Shown: piece by piece, positions 39,344 through 51,563 of the stretch | Layout of the letters: each line of letters opens with the position of its first letter | Numbering within the stretch: the first letter of the stretch is position 1 | From: Prodigiosinella confusarubida | Lineage (GTDB): Bacteria; Pseudomonadota; Gammaproteobacteria; Enterobacterales; Enterobacteriaceae | Reading direction: 5' to 3' | DNA: 64,000 bases | NCBI RefSeq assembly: GCF_002847015.1 | Contig: NZ_CP025085.1 | Span: 4,154,001 to 4,218,000 of the forward strand | Position numbers and translations under genes: made by a program | Notes under the pieces: model-generated | Database searches by the model: none | Seen by the model: only the letters and a program-made list of their open reading frames with translations | What the model was told of the DNA's origin: nothing

Positions 39344-42055
39344 ATGTTGTTTATTCGTCTCACACGGCAGCTGTTGGCACAGCTCAGCCGTCATTTACCA
39401 CGCCGCCTGTTCCAGCGCGATCCGCTGCCAGATGGGCACCTGACTGCCACTCACGCGATGGCAGATACCATGGCCGAACGCTGTCTACGTCTTTCCAGAC
39501 TAAGTGAAGTCGCACTATATCAGGAATTTGCCAGTCATCCAGAAGGGCTACTGCCCGTCGAAGTAGTGCAGGCCAGAGAAACACACGGCGAAAACCGTAT
39601 CCCCGGAGAGCAACCCGCGCCTTGGTGGATCCATCTGTGGCATTGCTACCGCAACCCGTTTAACCTGCTGCTAACACTGCTAGGGATGGTTTCCTACGCC
39701 ACGGAAGATATCACCGCCGCGTTGGTGATTGCCCTGATGGTGTTAATCTCCACCCTGTTGCACTTCATTCAAGAGGCACGTTCAGGTAAAGCGGCTGACG
39801 CCCTGAAAGCGATGGTCAGCAACAAAGTGACGGTACTACGCAGCGATGCGCAGACCGGCTACAGCGACTATCAGGATATTCCACTGGTTCAGTTGGTCCC
39901 CGGTGATATCGTCAAACTCGCGGCCGGGGATATGATCCCGGCGGACTTGCGGGTACTTCAAGCACGCGATCTGTTTATCAGTCAGGCTTCGCTGACGGGT
40001 GAATCCATCCCGGTAGAGAAAGTGGCACAGTCCCGGCAACAGAACGGTGTAGCTGCACTGGAATGCGATACGCTCTGTTTTATGGGCACCAATGTGGTGA
40101 GTGGTACCGCGTTGGCTATCGTGATCGGCTCTGGGGCCAATACCTGGTTTGGCCAGTTAGCTAGCCGCATAGTTCATCAACCCGGAGAGGAAAATGCCTT
40201 CCAGCGGGGTATCAGCCGGGTCAGTTGGCTATTGATCCGTTTCATGCTGGTGATGACGCCAGTAGTGTTGGTGATCAACGGCTATACCAAAGGTGACTGG
40301 TGGGAAGCCGCCTTGTTTTCACTCTCTGTTGCCGTAGGTCTGACACCAGAAATGCTGCCGATGATCGTCACCTCGACGCTAGCCAAAGGCGCAGTGAAAC
40401 TGTCGCATCAAAAAGTGATCGTCAAACGCCTGGATGCAATCCAGAACTTTGGCGCCATGGATATTTTATGCACGGATAAAACCGGCACGCTGACACAGGA
40501 TAAAATTGTACTGGAGTGTCATACCGATGCGTTTGGCCGCGCCAGTCAGCAGGTACTGCATCGTGCCTGGCTCAACAGCGCCTACCAGACCGGATTACGA
40601 AATCTGCTGGACCAGGCGGTACTGGACGTTATGCCACCCGATCAACAGCATTCTACCCTGTCTCGCTGGCGGAAAGTGGATGAAATACCGTTCGACTTTG
40701 AACGTCGTCGTATGTCGGTAGTGGTGAGTGAGAACCACAGTGGACATTTGCTGATCTGCAAAGGGGCGCTGGAAGAGATGCTCAGCGCCTGCTCACAGGT
40801 ACGGCGAGGCGAACAGTTGCTGACATTAGATGATCAGTTGCTGACACAAATCCGCCAGTTGACTGACGATCTCAACCGCCAGGGGCTGCGTGTGGTGGCC
40901 GTCGCCAGCAAAATGATGACAGCTGACCGTCAGGATTATAGCCGTGTAGATGAGTCCGATTTAATTCTGGAAGGCTACATCGCCTTTCTTGATCCGCCGA
41001 AAGAAAGCACCGCGCCGGCACTGAAAGCGCTGAAAGATAACGGTGTAACGGTCAAGATCCTTACCGGCGACAGCGAACTGGTAGCAGCCAAAATCTGTCG
41101 GGAAGTTGGTATTGAACTCGAAGGCAGTCTCATCGGCAGCGATATTGATGCGCTCAACGACAAACAATTGGCCACAAAAGCACTCACCACGACACTGTTT
41201 GCTCGTTTAACGCCGCTACACAAAGAACGGATTGTGAGGCTGCTACGGTCTGAAGGACATGTGGTGGGCTTCATGGGCGACGGTATCAATGATGCTCCAG
41301 CTCTACGTGCCGCAGACATCGGTATCTCCGTTGATTCGGCAGTGGATATCGCCCGTGAAGCCGCAGACATCATCCTGCTGGAAAAAAGCCTTATGGTGCT
41401 GGAACAAGGCGTGATTGAAGGACGTCGCACGTTTGCCAACATGCTGAAATATATCAAAATGACTGCCAGTTCTAATTTTGGCAATGTTTTCAGCGTGTTA
41501 ATTGCCAGTGCTTTTTTACCGTTCCTGCCAATGTTGCCGTTGCATTTGCTGATTCAGAATCTGATGTACGATATTTCGCAGATTGCCATCCCGTTTGACA
41601 ATGTGGATGAAGAGCAACTCCGACAGCCACAACGCTGGAACGCCAGAGATCTGGGGCGTTTCATGGTGTTCTTCGGTCCCATCAGTTCGATTTTTGATGT
41701 GCTGACATTTGCGCTTATGTGGTGGGTTTTTCATGCCAATACACCGGAACTACAGACGCTGTTCCAGTCTGGCTGGTTTATTGAAGGCCTATTGTCGCAG
41801 ACGCTGATTGTGCATATGATTCGTACCCGCCGGATTCCCTTTATCCAAAGTCGCCCGGCATGGCCACTGGCAGTGATGACGCTATTGATCATAGGAACGG
41901 GTATTGGACTTACCTTCTCACCATTGGCTGGCTTCTTGCAATTGCAGGCGCTGCCCATCAGCTACTTCCCGTGGCTGATCGCGATTCTGGGTAGCTATAT
42001 GTTGTTGACGCAGGCAATGAAAGGCTTCTTTGCCCGTCGCTATGGCTGGCAGTGA
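39344..42055 (+). CDS. mgtA: Magnesium-importing P-type ATPase MgtA
   Basis: 903 residues (E. coli 898). P3-type ATPase of the inner membrane that imports Mg2+ during limitation. The N-terminus has the basic MgtA/B region; the A-domain loop is SLTGESIPVEK, the phosphorylated Asp near residue 377 in CTDKTGTLTQDK, and the hinge MGDGINDAPALRAADIGIS. About ten membrane helices. Start: ATG 39344 after GGGAG. Leader with PhoP box, mgtL and hairpin indicates control by PhoPQ and by leader-peptide translation. yajI follows downstream on the same strand. Confidence 0.95.
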   Translation: MLFIRLTRQLLAQLSRHLPRRLFQRDPLPDGHLTATHAMADTMAERCLRLSRLSEVALYQEFASHPEGLLPVEVVQARETHGENRIPGEQPAPWWIHLWHCYRNPFNLLLTLLGMVSYATEDITAALVIALMVLISTLLHFIQEARSGKAADALKAMVSNKVTVLRSDAQTGYSDYQDIPLVQLVPGDIVKLAAGDMIPADLRVLQARDLFISQASLTGESIPVEKVAQSRQQNGVAALECDTLCFMGTNVVSGTALAIVIGSGANTWFGQLASRIVHQPGEENAFQRGISRVSWLLIRFMLVMTPVVLVINGYTKGDWWEAALFSLSVAVGLTPEMLPMIVTSTLAKGAVKLSHQKVIVKRLDAIQNFGAMDILCTDKTGTLTQDKIVLECHTDAFGRASQQVLHRAWLNSAYQTGLRNLLDQAVLDVMPPDQQHSTLSRWRKVDEIPFDFERRRMSVVVSENHSGHLLICKGALEEMLSACSQVRRGEQLLTLDDQLLTQIRQLTDDLNRQGLRVVAVASKMMTADRQDYSRVDESDLILEGYIAFLDPPKESTAPALKALKDNGVTVKILTGDSELVAAKICREVGIELEGSLIGSDIDALNDKQLATKALTTTLFARLTPLHKERIVRLLRSEGHVVGFMGDGINDAPALRAADIGISVDSAVDIAREAADIILLEKSLMVLEQGVIEGRRTFANMLKYIKMTASSNFGNVFSVLIASAFLPFLPMLPLHLLIQNLMYDISQIAIPFDNVDEEQLRQPQRWNARDLGRFMVFFGPISSIFDVLTFALMWWVFHANTPELQTLFQSGWFIEGLLSQTLIVHMIRTRRIPFIQSRPAWPLAVMTLLIIGTGIGLTFSPLAGFLQLQALPISYFPWLIAILGSYMLLTQAMKGFFARRYGWQ

Positions 42056-42241
42056 TACCTCTGCTTCTATTCCTCCGATACAGCGGGCAGCGTCCCGCTG
42101 TATTTCTATTTTTTACTACAATTCAGCATTCTCCACCTATCCTTCCCTGAAAGTTGTCAGTCACTATAGCGGAGATTAAATCACCTCTACATTGATGATC
42201 ATTAAATAGCTCATGTACACGGTCCAAGGGAGAAACACGAC

Positions 42242-42820
42242 ATGACCATCCGCTATCGCCTCATCTTCACGCTGTCGGCTATGGCATTGCTGGCAGGCTG
42301 CGCCCAGCCTCAAACAACCCATGTACAAAATGAACTCGGTCAGCTCAATCAGAAACTGCGAGATCTGTCCGATCGCGCCGCAGCGCTGGAACAGCAAAAT
42401 TCGCTGAATGCCAACTCAACCTCCGGGGCATATCTGTTGCCTGCGGCGAAAGACAGCGCACTCATTGATAGCAGTATCGGCAGACTGAGTCTGTCACTCA
42501 GCCAGATCGAGCCCGAGGCCAATGGCACCCGTGCCTTGCTGGTGTTCCGCACGCTTAATGACACAGCTTTACCCGCTTTCAGTGTCCAGATCAACTGGGG
42601 TCCGCTCGATCCAGTCAGCGGAAAACCGTTGGATATTGATATGCAAACCCTGTCACTGACAGTTCCACAGCCCTTGATACCAAAACCAGAAGTCACTGTC
42701 GACGTCAGGTTATCTGACCTCTCCCCAGAGCAACTCGGATTTGTACGTGTACACCATATTATTGCCGAACCATCAACTCATGGTGTTAATGAGTCCACCG
42801 GGACGTCAGGACGGAATTAA
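42242..42820 (+). CDS. yajI: DUF3251 lipoprotein, YajI-like
   Basis: 192-residue lipoprotein. The signal peptide ends in the lipobox LLAGC (Cys20). A short coiled-coil stretch (HVQNELGQLNQKLRDLSDRAAALEQQN) precedes the conserved core NANSTSGAYLLPAAKDSALIDSSIGRLSLSLSQIEP and the C-terminal LSPEQLGFVRVHHI. These match E. coli YajI (179 aa), whose function is unknown and which is also encoded near nrdR. A convergent terminator with secF follows. Confidence 0.87.
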   Translation: MTIRYRLIFTLSAMALLAGCAQPQTTHVQNELGQLNQKLRDLSDRAAALEQQNSLNANSTSGAYLLPAAKDSALIDSSIGRLSLSLSQIEPEANGTRALLVFRTLNDTALPAFSVQINWGPLDPVSGKPLDIDMQTLSLTVPQPLIPKPEVTVDVRLSDLSPEQLGFVRVHHIIAEPSTHGVNESTGTSGRN

Positions 42821-42827
42821 TATCCAT

Positions 42828-42863
42828 AACTAAAAAACCCGCCAATTGGCGGGTTTTTTAGTT
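42828..42863. terminator. Bidirectional terminator yajI/secF
   Basis: Palindromic AACTAAAAAACCCGCC-AATT and its mirror GGCGGGTTTTTTAGTT: GC-rich stem with T-runs on both strands. It lies 7 bases after yajI and 45 bases after the secF stop. Confidence 0.93.
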
Positions 42864-42907
42864 CAACTGAAGGTCAATCTTTATTAAAAATCCGATAAAC
42901 CAACAGA

Positions 42908-43876
42908 TTACGGCAGCAGTGACGGCTGGTCAGCCCCTTCTTTCTCTACTTTTTGCTGAAGCATATGTTCACGTTTCATACCGAGTTTCAGCGCCAGCGC
43001 AGAAGCTACGTAGATAGAAGAAACCGTACCAACTGATACCCCGATCAACATGGAAAGTGCAAAACCATTCAGCATCGCACCACCAAAGATATACAGCATC
43101 AGTACCACTACCAACGTAGTGGCGGATGTCATAATAGTACGGCTCAAGGTCTGCGTCAGAGAGACATTCATGATTTCATACGACGTACCACGGCGAATTT
43201 TACGGAAATTTTCACGGATACGGTCAGAAACCACGATACTGTCATTCAGTGAGTAACCGATAACGGACATCAGCGATGCCACGATAGTCAGATCAACCTC
43301 TATCTTGAACAGTGATAACACCCCTAACGTAATAATGACGTCATGAGCCAAGGCAATAACCGCCCCAAGGGCCAAACGCCATTCGAATCGGAAGCCCACA
43401 TAAATCAGGATACAAATCAGTGCAGACAGCAATGCCATAGCACCGGCTTGCGCCAAATCACTGCCCACGCTGGGGCCGACGAACTCAATCCGTTTTACTA
43501 CTGCATTCTGCCCGATTTTCTGGTTAATCACGCTCAATACCTGATTACCCAACTCCTGTCCAGAATTGCCCACTGACGGCGCCATGCGCACCATCAGATC
43601 ACGGCTACTGCCGAAATTCTGAACCAGCGGATCAGCAAAACCCGCTTGTTTAAGCGCATTACGCATCACATCCAGATTGGCTGGTTTCTCAAGGTGAATT
43701 TCAATTACCGTACCACCGGTAAAATCCAGCCCCCAGTTAAAACCACGAACACCTATCAGAACGAGAGCGATAACCACCAGTGTCCCTGAAATCAGGAAGG
43801 CAAGATTATCCCAGCGCATAAAGTCAATGACTTTACGCCCGTAGTTGAGTTGCTCAACAGTATATTCCTGTGCCAC
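42908..43876 (-). CDS. secF: Protein translocase subunit SecF
   Basis: 322 residues (E. coli 323) with six membrane helices and a periplasmic domain (about residues 40-140). RND-family motifs [12 protein letters not shown] near residue 47 and [12 protein letters not shown] near 195 are present. With SecD it uses the proton gradient to pull exported proteins through SecYEG. Third gene of yajC-secD-secF, 10 bases after secD. Confidence 0.97.
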   Translation of the reverse strand: MAQEYTVEQLNYGRKVIDFMRWDNLAFLISGTLVVIALVLIGVRGFNWGLDFTGGTVIEIHLEKPANLDVMRNALKQAGFADPLVQNFGSSRDLMVRMAPSVGNSGQELGNQVLSVINQKIGQNAVVKRIEFVGPSVGSDLAQAGAMALLSALICILIYVGFRFEWRLALGAVIALAHDVIITLGVLSLFKIEVDLTIVASLMSVIGYSLNDSIVVSDRIRENFRKIRRGTSYEIMNVSLTQTLSRTIMTSATTLVVVLMLYIFGGAMLNGFALSMLIGVSVGTVSSIYVASALALKLGMKREHMLQQKVEKEGADQPSLLP

Positions 43877-43886
43877 AACGCACTCC

Positions 43887-45734
43887 TCAGATAGACAGCT
43901 TGTTTATGCGTTTACCGCCGTAAAGCAGGTTAACGATGGCACGAGTACCAACAATTGACGTGAACATAGAGGTAAGCACCCCGATGGTCGTCGTGATGGC
44001 AAACCCTTTTATGGAACCGGTACCGACGGCATACAGGATTACCGCAGTAATCAACGTGGTCACGTTCGCATCAATAATACTGGAGAATGCGCCTTTATAA
44101 CCTTCATGGATCGCCTGCTGAACAGTACGGCCGTTCCTCAGCTCCTCCTTGATACGCTCGTTAATCAGTACGTTGGCGTCAACGGCTACCGCCAGCGTTA
44201 GCACGATACCTGCGATACCCGGCATCGTTAGTGTTGCCCCTGGCAACAGCGACATCACACCAATAATCAGCACCAGGTTAGCGAGCAACGCGGTGGTCGC
44301 TATAATGCCGAACTTACGGTAGTAAACCACCATAAACAGAATAGATGCCACCAATCCCCATAGACAGGCTTCCAGACCCTGTGTGATGTTCTGCATCCCC
44401 AGTGTCGGCCCGATGGTCCGCTCTTCAACAATCTGAATAGGTGCAATCAATGCACCAGCACGCAGCAGCAGTGACAGCTGACGCGCTTCATTTGGATTGC
44501 TGATACCTGTGATTCGGAAGCTATTCCCCAGACGAGACTGAATAGTCGCAACGTTAATCACTTCTTCATGTTTCACCAGGATGGCGCGACCTTTGGCATC
44601 TTTCTTACCACTGTCTTTATACTCTACAAACAGTGTTGCCATCAGCTTACCGATGCTGTTCTTGGTGAAGTTGGACATGATGTTTCCACCAGTGCTGTCC
44701 AATGAAATATTCACTTGCGGACGGTTATATTCGTCAGTGCTCGAAGTAGAGTCAGTAATGTGGTCACCGGTCAGAATCACGCGTTTGTATAGCACTACCG
44801 GAGAGCCATCCTGCATGTACTTCACTTCTGAGTCACCCGGTATATGGCCACTGGCCGCCGCCGCTGCGTCAACATTACTGTTTACCAGACGGAATTCCAA
44901 CGTTGCGGTAGCCCCAAGGATCTCCTTGGCTCGCGCGGTATCCTGAATCCCCGGCAATTCAACAACAATACGGTCTGACCCTTGACGCTGCACCAATGGT
45001 TCAGCCACGCCCAGCTGGTTTACGCGGTTACGCAGAATGTTAATGTTCTGCTGTACGGCATATTCGCGAGCTTCTCTCAAACGGGCATCACTCATCACGG
45101 CATGCAGCATATCGCCGCCTGAAGCATTGATAACCAGATCACGGTGGCGTGGCGTCAGATAATTAACAGCTTCATCGCGGGTCTGACTGTCGCGGAAACG
45201 AATCTCGACACCATAATTATCTGACTTACTAACTGAAGAATAAGGGATACCTTTATCACGCAGGTCGCTGCGCAGGGAATCCATGGTCTGCTCTTGCAGT
45301 TTACTTAGCGCGGTACCCATATCCACTTCCATCAGAAAGTGAACGCCGCCACGCAGATCGAGCCCTAACTTCATGGGCTCTGCCCCCAGCATTCTCAACC
45401 ACTGCGGTGTAGCCGGAGCCAGGTTAAGCGCCACTACAAATTTATCGCCCAGCGCGCTGAGCAGCGCTTCCCGGGCACGAAGCTGAATATCAGGATTAGA
45501 AAAGCGAGCCAGAATCGCACCATTTTCCAGTGCAATCGACTTGCTGGCGATATTTTGTTCTTTTAATACTTTCTGGACCTGGACCAGCGTAGATTCACTG
45601 GCGGCGACACCTCGCGCGCCAGTAATCTGTACCGCCGGATCCTCACCATACAGGTTAGGAAGTGCATAAAGCAGACCGACAGCAAGAATCACGATCAGCA
45701 TGATGTACTTCCACAAAGGATAACGGTTCAACAC
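43887..45734 (-). CDS. secD: Protein translocase subunit SecD
   Basis: 615 residues, the E. coli length. One N-terminal helix, a large periplasmic P1 domain (about 30-445) and five C-terminal membrane helices. Motifs [16 protein letters not shown] near residue 122, [21 protein letters not shown] and [20 protein letters not shown] near 515 with the functional Asp. Works as a complex with SecF and YajC. Lies between yajC and secF. Confidence 0.98.
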   Translation of the reverse strand: MLNRYPLWKYIMLIVILAVGLLYALPNLYGEDPAVQITGARGVAASESTLVQVQKVLKEQNIASKSIALENGAILARFSNPDIQLRAREALLSALGDKFVVALNLAPATPQWLRMLGAEPMKLGLDLRGGVHFLMEVDMGTALSKLQEQTMDSLRSDLRDKGIPYSSVSKSDNYGVEIRFRDSQTRDEAVNYLTPRHRDLVINASGGDMLHAVMSDARLREAREYAVQQNINILRNRVNQLGVAEPLVQRQGSDRIVVELPGIQDTARAKEILGATATLEFRLVNSNVDAAAAASGHIPGDSEVKYMQDGSPVVLYKRVILTGDHITDSTSSTDEYNRPQVNISLDSTGGNIMSNFTKNSIGKLMATLFVEYKDSGKKDAKGRAILVKHEEVINVATIQSRLGNSFRITGISNPNEARQLSLLLRAGALIAPIQIVEERTIGPTLGMQNITQGLEACLWGLVASILFMVVYYRKFGIIATTALLANLVLIIGVMSLLPGATLTMPGIAGIVLTLAVAVDANVLINERIKEELRNGRTVQQAIHEGYKGAFSSIIDANVTTLITAVILYAVGTGSIKGFAITTTIGVLTSMFTSIVGTRAIVNLLYGGKRINKLSI

Positions 45735-45761
45735 GGTAGTTCCCTTCGGGAAAGTCGAAAA

Positions 45762-46097
45762 TTACAGGGCTTTCATAGTACCCTTCGGCAACACTGCCGC
45801 CACGAAATCACGTTTGATAATGACTTCATTATCATCATTCAAGGCAATCGAAACATAACCAGTATCGGACACTTTGGTTACACGGCCAACCAAGCCGCCT
45901 GTGGTCAATACTTCATCACCCTTGCTGATAGAATCCATCAGCTTTTTGTGTTCCTTGGTACGTTTTTGCTGGGGACGCAGGATCATGAAGTAAAAGATCA
46001 GACCGAAAACGGCCAGCATAATAACCAGAGAGTACGGGCTTCCCTGAGCCGGAGCACCAGCGGTTGCTGCTACAGCATCGGAAATGAAAAGACTCAT
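45762..46097 (-). CDS. yajC: Sec translocon accessory protein YajC
   Basis: 111 residues (E. coli 110). One membrane helix (about 20-40, YSLVIMLAVFGLIFYFMIL) and a basic cytoplasmic tail with the family motif RPQQKRTKEHKKLMDSISKGDEVLTTGGLVGRVTKV. Associates with SecDF. Follows tgt by 51 bases and precedes secD by 27. Confidence 0.96.
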   Translation of the reverse strand: MSLFISDAVAATAGAPAQGSPYSLVIMLAVFGLIFYFMILRPQQKRTKEHKKLMDSISKGDEVLTTGGLVGRVTKVSDTGYVSIALNDDNEVIIKRDFVAAVLPKGTMKAL

Positions 46098-46148
46098 TTA
46101 AGTTTCCTCTTTGTTATCAACACAAAAATGTTATCAATAAAACGATAT

Positions 46149-47306
<1,158 letters not shown>

Positions 47307-47406
47307 TTAACCTCCAGCATCAGAGAAACAGTCTGATGTTATCGTTGATTGCTTATAAAACAGTCATACCCACAGAACCTGGTCTGTAGTACATAATAAC
47401 AGGGAG

Positions 47407-48474
47407 TTACCCGATTTTTTCCTGCTCAGCCGCAGCATTGTGCGTGATAAACATCGCATCGCCATAACTGAAAAAACGGTATTGCTCCGCCACTGCCTGC
47501 TGATAGGCGCTCATGGTATGGTGATACCCGGCGAAGGCTGAAACCAGCATGATCAACGTGGATTCAGGCAGGTGAAAGTTAGTCACCAGCGCATCGATCA
47601 CCCGATAGTGGTAACCGGGATAGATAAAAATGCGGGTATCACCAAAAAAAGGGGAAATCAATCCATCCTGGCTGGCCTGCGCCGCACTTTCCAGCGAACG
47701 GACTGACGTGGTGCCAACAGCAACAACCCGATTGCCTCGCGACTTACAGGCCAATACCTCATCCACCACATTCTGTGGTACTTCAGTGTACTCCGCGTGC
47801 ATGATGTGCTCTTCGATGGTCTCGACCCGTACAGGTTGGAAAGTACCAGCCCCGACATGCAAAGTGACAAACGCCATCTTCACACCCTTGGCGCACAGAG
47901 CAGCCAGCATCGGTTCATCGAAATGCAATCCAGCAGTAGGTGCGGCTACCGCACCTGGTCGCAGGCTGTAAACCGTCTGGTACAGCTCCCGATCGCTTTC
48001 TTCATCAGGGCGGTCAATATAAGGCGGCAACGGAATATGGCCGATATCATTAAGGATGGTCAGCACATCGCGCGCGTCATCAAAGCGAATCTCAAACAAG
48101 GCATCGTGACGGGCCAGCATCGTTGCACGTACGCTCTCATCTTCACCGAGAATCAGCACCGCATCGGGTTTCGGCGCCTTAGACGCACGAACATGTGCCA
48201 GTACACGGTGTTCATCCAGCACTCGCTCCACCAGCACTTCCAGTTTGCCACCGCTGGCTTTACGACCAAACAGGCGAGCCGGAATGACTCGAGTATTGTT
48301 GAAAACCAGCAGATCGCCAGCATCCAGTTTGTCCAATAGATCGGTAAACACGCCATGCGTTATCTTCCCTGTCGGCCCATCCAGCGACAGTAAACGACAA
48401 CCACTGCGTTGTGGCTGTGGATAATGGGCAATAAGAGATTCAGGAAGTTCAAACGAAAAATCGGTAACACGCAT
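47407..48474 (-). CDS. queA: S-adenosylmethionine:tRNA ribosyltransferase-isomerase QueA
   Basis: 355 residues (E. coli 356). Transfers the ribosyl moiety of SAM to preQ1 in tRNA, giving epoxyqueuosine. Family signatures: [22 protein letters not shown] at the start, [12 protein letters not shown] near residue 57, PTAGLHFD near 175 and [12 protein letters not shown] near 205. First gene of queA-tgt-yajC-secD-secF; divergent from acpH. Confidence 0.97.
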   Translation of the reverse strand: MRVTDFSFELPESLIAHYPQPQRSGCRLLSLDGPTGKITHGVFTDLLDKLDAGDLLVFNNTRVIPARLFGRKASGGKLEVLVERVLDEHRVLAHVRASKAPKPDAVLILGEDESVRATMLARHDALFEIRFDDARDVLTILNDIGHIPLPPYIDRPDEESDRELYQTVYSLRPGAVAAPTAGLHFDEPMLAALCAKGVKMAFVTLHVGAGTFQPVRVETIEEHIMHAEYTEVPQNVVDEVLACKSRGNRVVAVGTTSVRSLESAAQASQDGLISPFFGDTRIFIYPGYHYRVIDALVTNFHLPESTLIMLVSAFAGYHHTMSAYQQAVAEQYRFFSYGDAMFITHNAAAEQEKIG

Positions 48475-48591
48475 GACAATTCACTTAGCTTTTCGACATA
48501 GTAAAAAAAGAGGCGGCCTAGTCTAGAGCCGAGAGAGGATGGCTGCAAGAAATAAGCAAGGAATACAGATAAATTGCACTATACTGGGCAC

Positions 48592-49173
48592 ATGAATTTT
48601 CTCGCGCACCTCCATCTGGCCACACTGTCCAACAGTTCTCTGATCGGGAATCTGATGGCTGATTTTGTACGGGGTAATCCCCAGGAACATTATCCGTCTG
48701 ACATTGTGGCAGGCATCCGATTGCATCGTCGCGTCGATGTCCTTACCGACAGTCTGCCTGAAGTACGGGAAGCCTGCCGCTGTTTCAGTGCGGACTATCG
48801 CCGAGTCGCCCCGATCACACTCGATGTTCTGTGGGATCATTTTCTGTCACGGCATTGGTCGACACTGGAACCTACGACCTTGCTGGATAACTTTATTACT
48901 ACGGCGCAATTGCAAATAGTCCCTCATTTGTCCCAAACGCCAGATCGCTTCCAGAACCTAAACCGTTATTTATGGCCGGAACGTTGGCTGGAGCGCTATG
49001 CAGAGCTCCCCTTCATCGCCGATGTACTGCATCGGATGTCAGTGCGTCGCCCGCGTCTGGCCGCACTTTCTGGCTCTTTTAGCGATATTGAACGTCACTA
49101 CCACCAATTTGAAACATTATTCTGGCAATTCTATCCTCGTATGATGCAGTTGGCGAAAACGGGTCAACTTTAG
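48592..49173 (+). CDS. acpH: Acyl carrier protein phosphodiesterase
   Basis: 193 residues, the E. coli length. Removes the 4'-phosphopantetheine arm from acyl carrier protein. HD-like metal-binding family; N-terminus [28 protein letters not shown] and [12 protein letters not shown] near residue 77. Start: the ATG at 48592; a TTG six codons earlier (48574) is in frame but not conserved. Divergent from queA across about 117 bases. Confidence 0.95.
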   Translation: MNFLAHLHLATLSNSSLIGNLMADFVRGNPQEHYPSDIVAGIRLHRRVDVLTDSLPEVREACRCFSADYRRVAPITLDVLWDHFLSRHWSTLEPTTLLDNFITTAQLQIVPHLSQTPDRFQNLNRYLWPERWLERYAELPFIADVLHRMSVRRPRLAALSGSFSDIERHYHQFETLFWQFYPRMMQLAKTGQL

Positions 49174-49267
49174 ATCTTAAGCTGGTCTGCTATAGTTTTG
49201 TCGATACTGCTTGCCCTTTTAGACAAAGGGATTAATTTAAGTATCAGGGTTAAATACCAATTGATTC

Positions 49268-49284
49268 GATAGGCAAAAGCTATC
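49268..49284. promoter_or_regulatory. Candidate OxyR-type half operator upstream of tsaA
   Basis: GATAG-GCAAAAG-CTATC, matching the ATAG-N7-CTAT unit of OxyR sites, about 105 bases before the peroxiredoxin start. A full OxyR site has two such units; the neighbouring sequence is only a poor second match. Confidence 0.4.
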
Positions 49285-49387
49285 TCATTGATTGGTCGCT
49301 TTATCTTTATTCACTAGTATGGAGTCCCTATACTTACTAACGTTTTCTACATCAATCCATCATTCACAATTATTTACAGGAGTAATT

Positions 49388-49990
49388 ATGGTCCTGGTAA
49401 CTCGCCCAGCCCCCGACTTCACTGCTGCAGCTGTTTTAGGAAGCGGAGAAATTGTTGAAAATTTCAACCTGAAAAAGCATATCAGTGGTAAACCTGCTGT
49501 GATCTTCTTCTGGCCGATGGATTTCACTTTCGTTTGCCCTTCCGAGCTGATCGCATTCGATCACCGCTATGAAGAGTTCCAGAAACGTGGTGTTGAAGTT
49601 GTTGGTGTTTCTTTCGATTCTGAATTCGTACATAACGCCTGGCGCAAAACGCCGATCGATAAAGGCGGTATCGGCGAAGTGAAATATGCAATGGTCGCAG
49701 ATTCTAAACGTGAAATTCAGAAAGCATATGGTATTGAACATCCAGATGCCGGCGTGGCACTGCGCGGTTCTTTCCTGGTTGACAAAAATGGTGTTGTCCG
49801 CCATCAGGTTGTTAACGATCTGCCGTTAGGCCGTAACATCGACGAAATGCTGCGTATGGTTGACGCATTGCAGTTCCACGAAGAGCATGGCGAAGTATGC
49901 CCGGCTCAATGGGAAAAAGGCAAAGCCGGTATGGGTGCCTCCCCTGATGGCGTAGCTAAATATCTGTCTGAAAACGCGGCCAAGCTGTAA
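49388..49990 (+). CDS. tsaA: Typical 2-Cys peroxiredoxin (TsaA/AhpC family)
   Basis: 200-residue thiol peroxidase that reduces H2O2 and organic peroxides. The peroxidatic Cys50 is in DFTFVCPSE and the resolving Cys171 in HGEVCPAQW, with the conserved Arg in ALRGSFLVD. A GGIG insertion (like the GGLG of peroxide-sensitive enzymes) is present, but the C-terminal tail has YL in place of YF. Start: ATG 49388 (MVLVTRPAPDF) behind CAGGAG; the reading from 49292 spans the promoter. In Salmonella tsaA is likewise near acpH. Closed by the terminator at 50029. Confidence 0.92.
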   Translation: MVLVTRPAPDFTAAAVLGSGEIVENFNLKKHISGKPAVIFFWPMDFTFVCPSELIAFDHRYEEFQKRGVEVVGVSFDSEFVHNAWRKTPIDKGGIGEVKYAMVADSKREIQKAYGIEHPDAGVALRGSFLVDKNGVVRHQVVNDLPLGRNIDEMLRMVDALQFHEEHGEVCPAQWEKGKAGMGASPDGVAKYLSENAAKL

Positions 49991-50028
49991 GAAACAACTT
50001 CTTCCGGTTATTCGTTTTTATCAGTGTT

Positions 50029-50061
50029 AAAAAGCCAATTGCTAACGCAATTGGCTTTTTT
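50029..50061 (+). terminator. Intrinsic terminator of tsaA
   Basis: AAAAAGCCAATTG-CTAACG-CAATTGGCTTTTTT, 38 bases after the tsaA stop. The A-run before the stem could also let it act on the other strand, though proY ends further on. Confidence 0.93.
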
Positions 50062-50114
50062 CTTATCTTTAAGATTTATCTAACGGAAAATACCTGACAG
50101 CAGCAATGCCGTTA

Positions 50115-51488
50115 TCAGCAGGTAGCTGTTTCAAGTTTTTTGCGACGTTGATAAATGGCATAGCTTAGCAGCAGCATAACTATCCACAGCACCCCGACAT
50201 ACAGAGAAATTCGGGTATCAGGGAAATAACCAATCAATCCAATGATAAAAATCAGGAAAACCACCCCGACAGCAGAGGTGACAGCGCCACCACGTAACGG
50301 GAAGGCCAGTGCTTTTGTTTCTTCACGGCTGAGTTTGCGACGAAAGGCGATTTGAGAACACAGGATCATAATCCACACCCATACCGTCGCGAAGGTTGCC
50401 AGAGAGGCGATCACCAGAAAGACTTTTTCCGGCATGATGTAATTCAGGTACACCGCCACCAACAACGCCATGGTCATCACTACTACTGTCACCCAGGGAA
50501 TGCCATGTCGTGAAAGTCGGGTAAAGATCCTGGGCGCTTGTCCTTGTTCCGCCATACCGTGCAACATACGTCCTACACCAAAAACATCGCTGTTAATCGC
50601 GGAAAGCGAGGCAGTAATCACCACAAAATTCAGAATACCCGCTGCGGCGGTAATGCCCATATGCTGGAACGTCAGCACAAACGGGCTACCGTTAGTCCCT
50701 ACCTGATTCCATGGATAGATGGACATAATCACGAATAGTGTACCGACATAAAATACCAGAATACGCCACGGTACTGAGTTGATGGCCCGTGGAATCGATT
50801 TACGAGGGTCTTGCGCTTCCCCAGCGGTAATACCGATAATTTCGACACCGCCATAGGCAAACATCACCATCTGTAGTGAAATAATCATTCCCATAACCCC
50901 ATGGCTGAAAAAACCACCGTTGGACCACAGGTTATGAATACCGGTCGATTCGCCCCCATTGCCGATTCCCCAGACGATAATACCGACGCCGGCGATGATC
51001 ATGACAACAATGGTTGCCACTTTGAAGAAGGACAACCAGAACTCCAATTCACCAAACACCTTGACGTTCATCAGGTTGATCGCACCGATGATCATCACCA
51101 CGCTCAGCACCCATACCCAGTGTGGGACATCGGGAAACCAGACGCTCATGTAGATGCCAAAAGCGGTAACATCGGCAATCGCAACGATCAGCATCTCAAA
51201 ACAATAGGTCCAGCCGGTGATATATCCCGCCAACGGCCCAAGGTAATCCAGGGCGTAACGTGAAAAAGAACTGGCCTGGGGGTTATTGACCGACATCTCC
51301 CCCAAGGCGCGCATGATAATGTAGGCCACCACGCCCCCAATCAGATAAGCCAGCAACACGCTGGGTCCCGCCATCTGAATAGCGCTGGCTGAGCCATAGA
51401 ACAAGCCGGTACCAATCGCCGAACCTAAAGCGATAAAACGGATGTGCCGCGCACTTAACCCACGCTTGAGCTTGGATTGTTGTTCCAT
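50115..51488 (-). CDS. proY: Proline-type amino acid permease ProY
   Basis: 457 residues, equal to E. coli ProY. APC-family permease with twelve membrane helices; [29 protein letters not shown] at the N-terminus and [25 protein letters not shown] near residue 235. In Salmonella ProY transports proline weakly, so the natural substrate is uncertain. Start: ATG at 51486-51488 ([11 protein letters not shown]); the 19-residue extension upstream covers the terminator hairpin. Follows brnQ, with a terminator in between. Confidence 0.94.
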   Translation of the reverse strand: MEQQSKLKRGLSARHIRFIALGSAIGTGLFYGSASAIQMAGPSVLLAYLIGGVVAYIIMRALGEMSVNNPQASSFSRYALDYLGPLAGYITGWTYCFEMLIVAIADVTAFGIYMSVWFPDVPHWVWVLSVVMIIGAINLMNVKVFGELEFWLSFFKVATIVVMIIAGVGIIVWGIGNGGESTGIHNLWSNGGFFSHGVMGMIISLQMVMFAYGGVEIIGITAGEAQDPRKSIPRAINSVPWRILVFYVGTLFVIMSIYPWNQVGTNGSPFVLTFQHMGITAAAGILNFVVITASLSAINSDVFGVGRMLHGMAEQGQAPRIFTRLSRHGIPWVTVVVMTMALLVAVYLNYIMPEKVFLVIASLATFATVWVWIMILCSQIAFRRKLSREETKALAFPLRGGAVTSAVGVVFLIFIIGLIGYFPDTRISLYVGVLWIVMLLLSYAIYQRRKKLETATC

Positions 51489-51514
51489 AAATAAGCAACC
51501 CTGTTTTACAAACG

Positions 51515-51540
51515 AAAAAACCACAGGCGCTTGCCTGTGG
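51515..51540 (-). terminator. Intrinsic terminator between brnQ and proY
   Basis: Minus strand: CCACAGGC-AAGC-GCCTGTGG followed by six T, about 24 bases after the brnQ stop and 27 bases before proY. It should limit read-through from brnQ. Confidence 0.92.
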
Positions 51541-51563
51541 TACAAAATTCAAACAATCACAAC

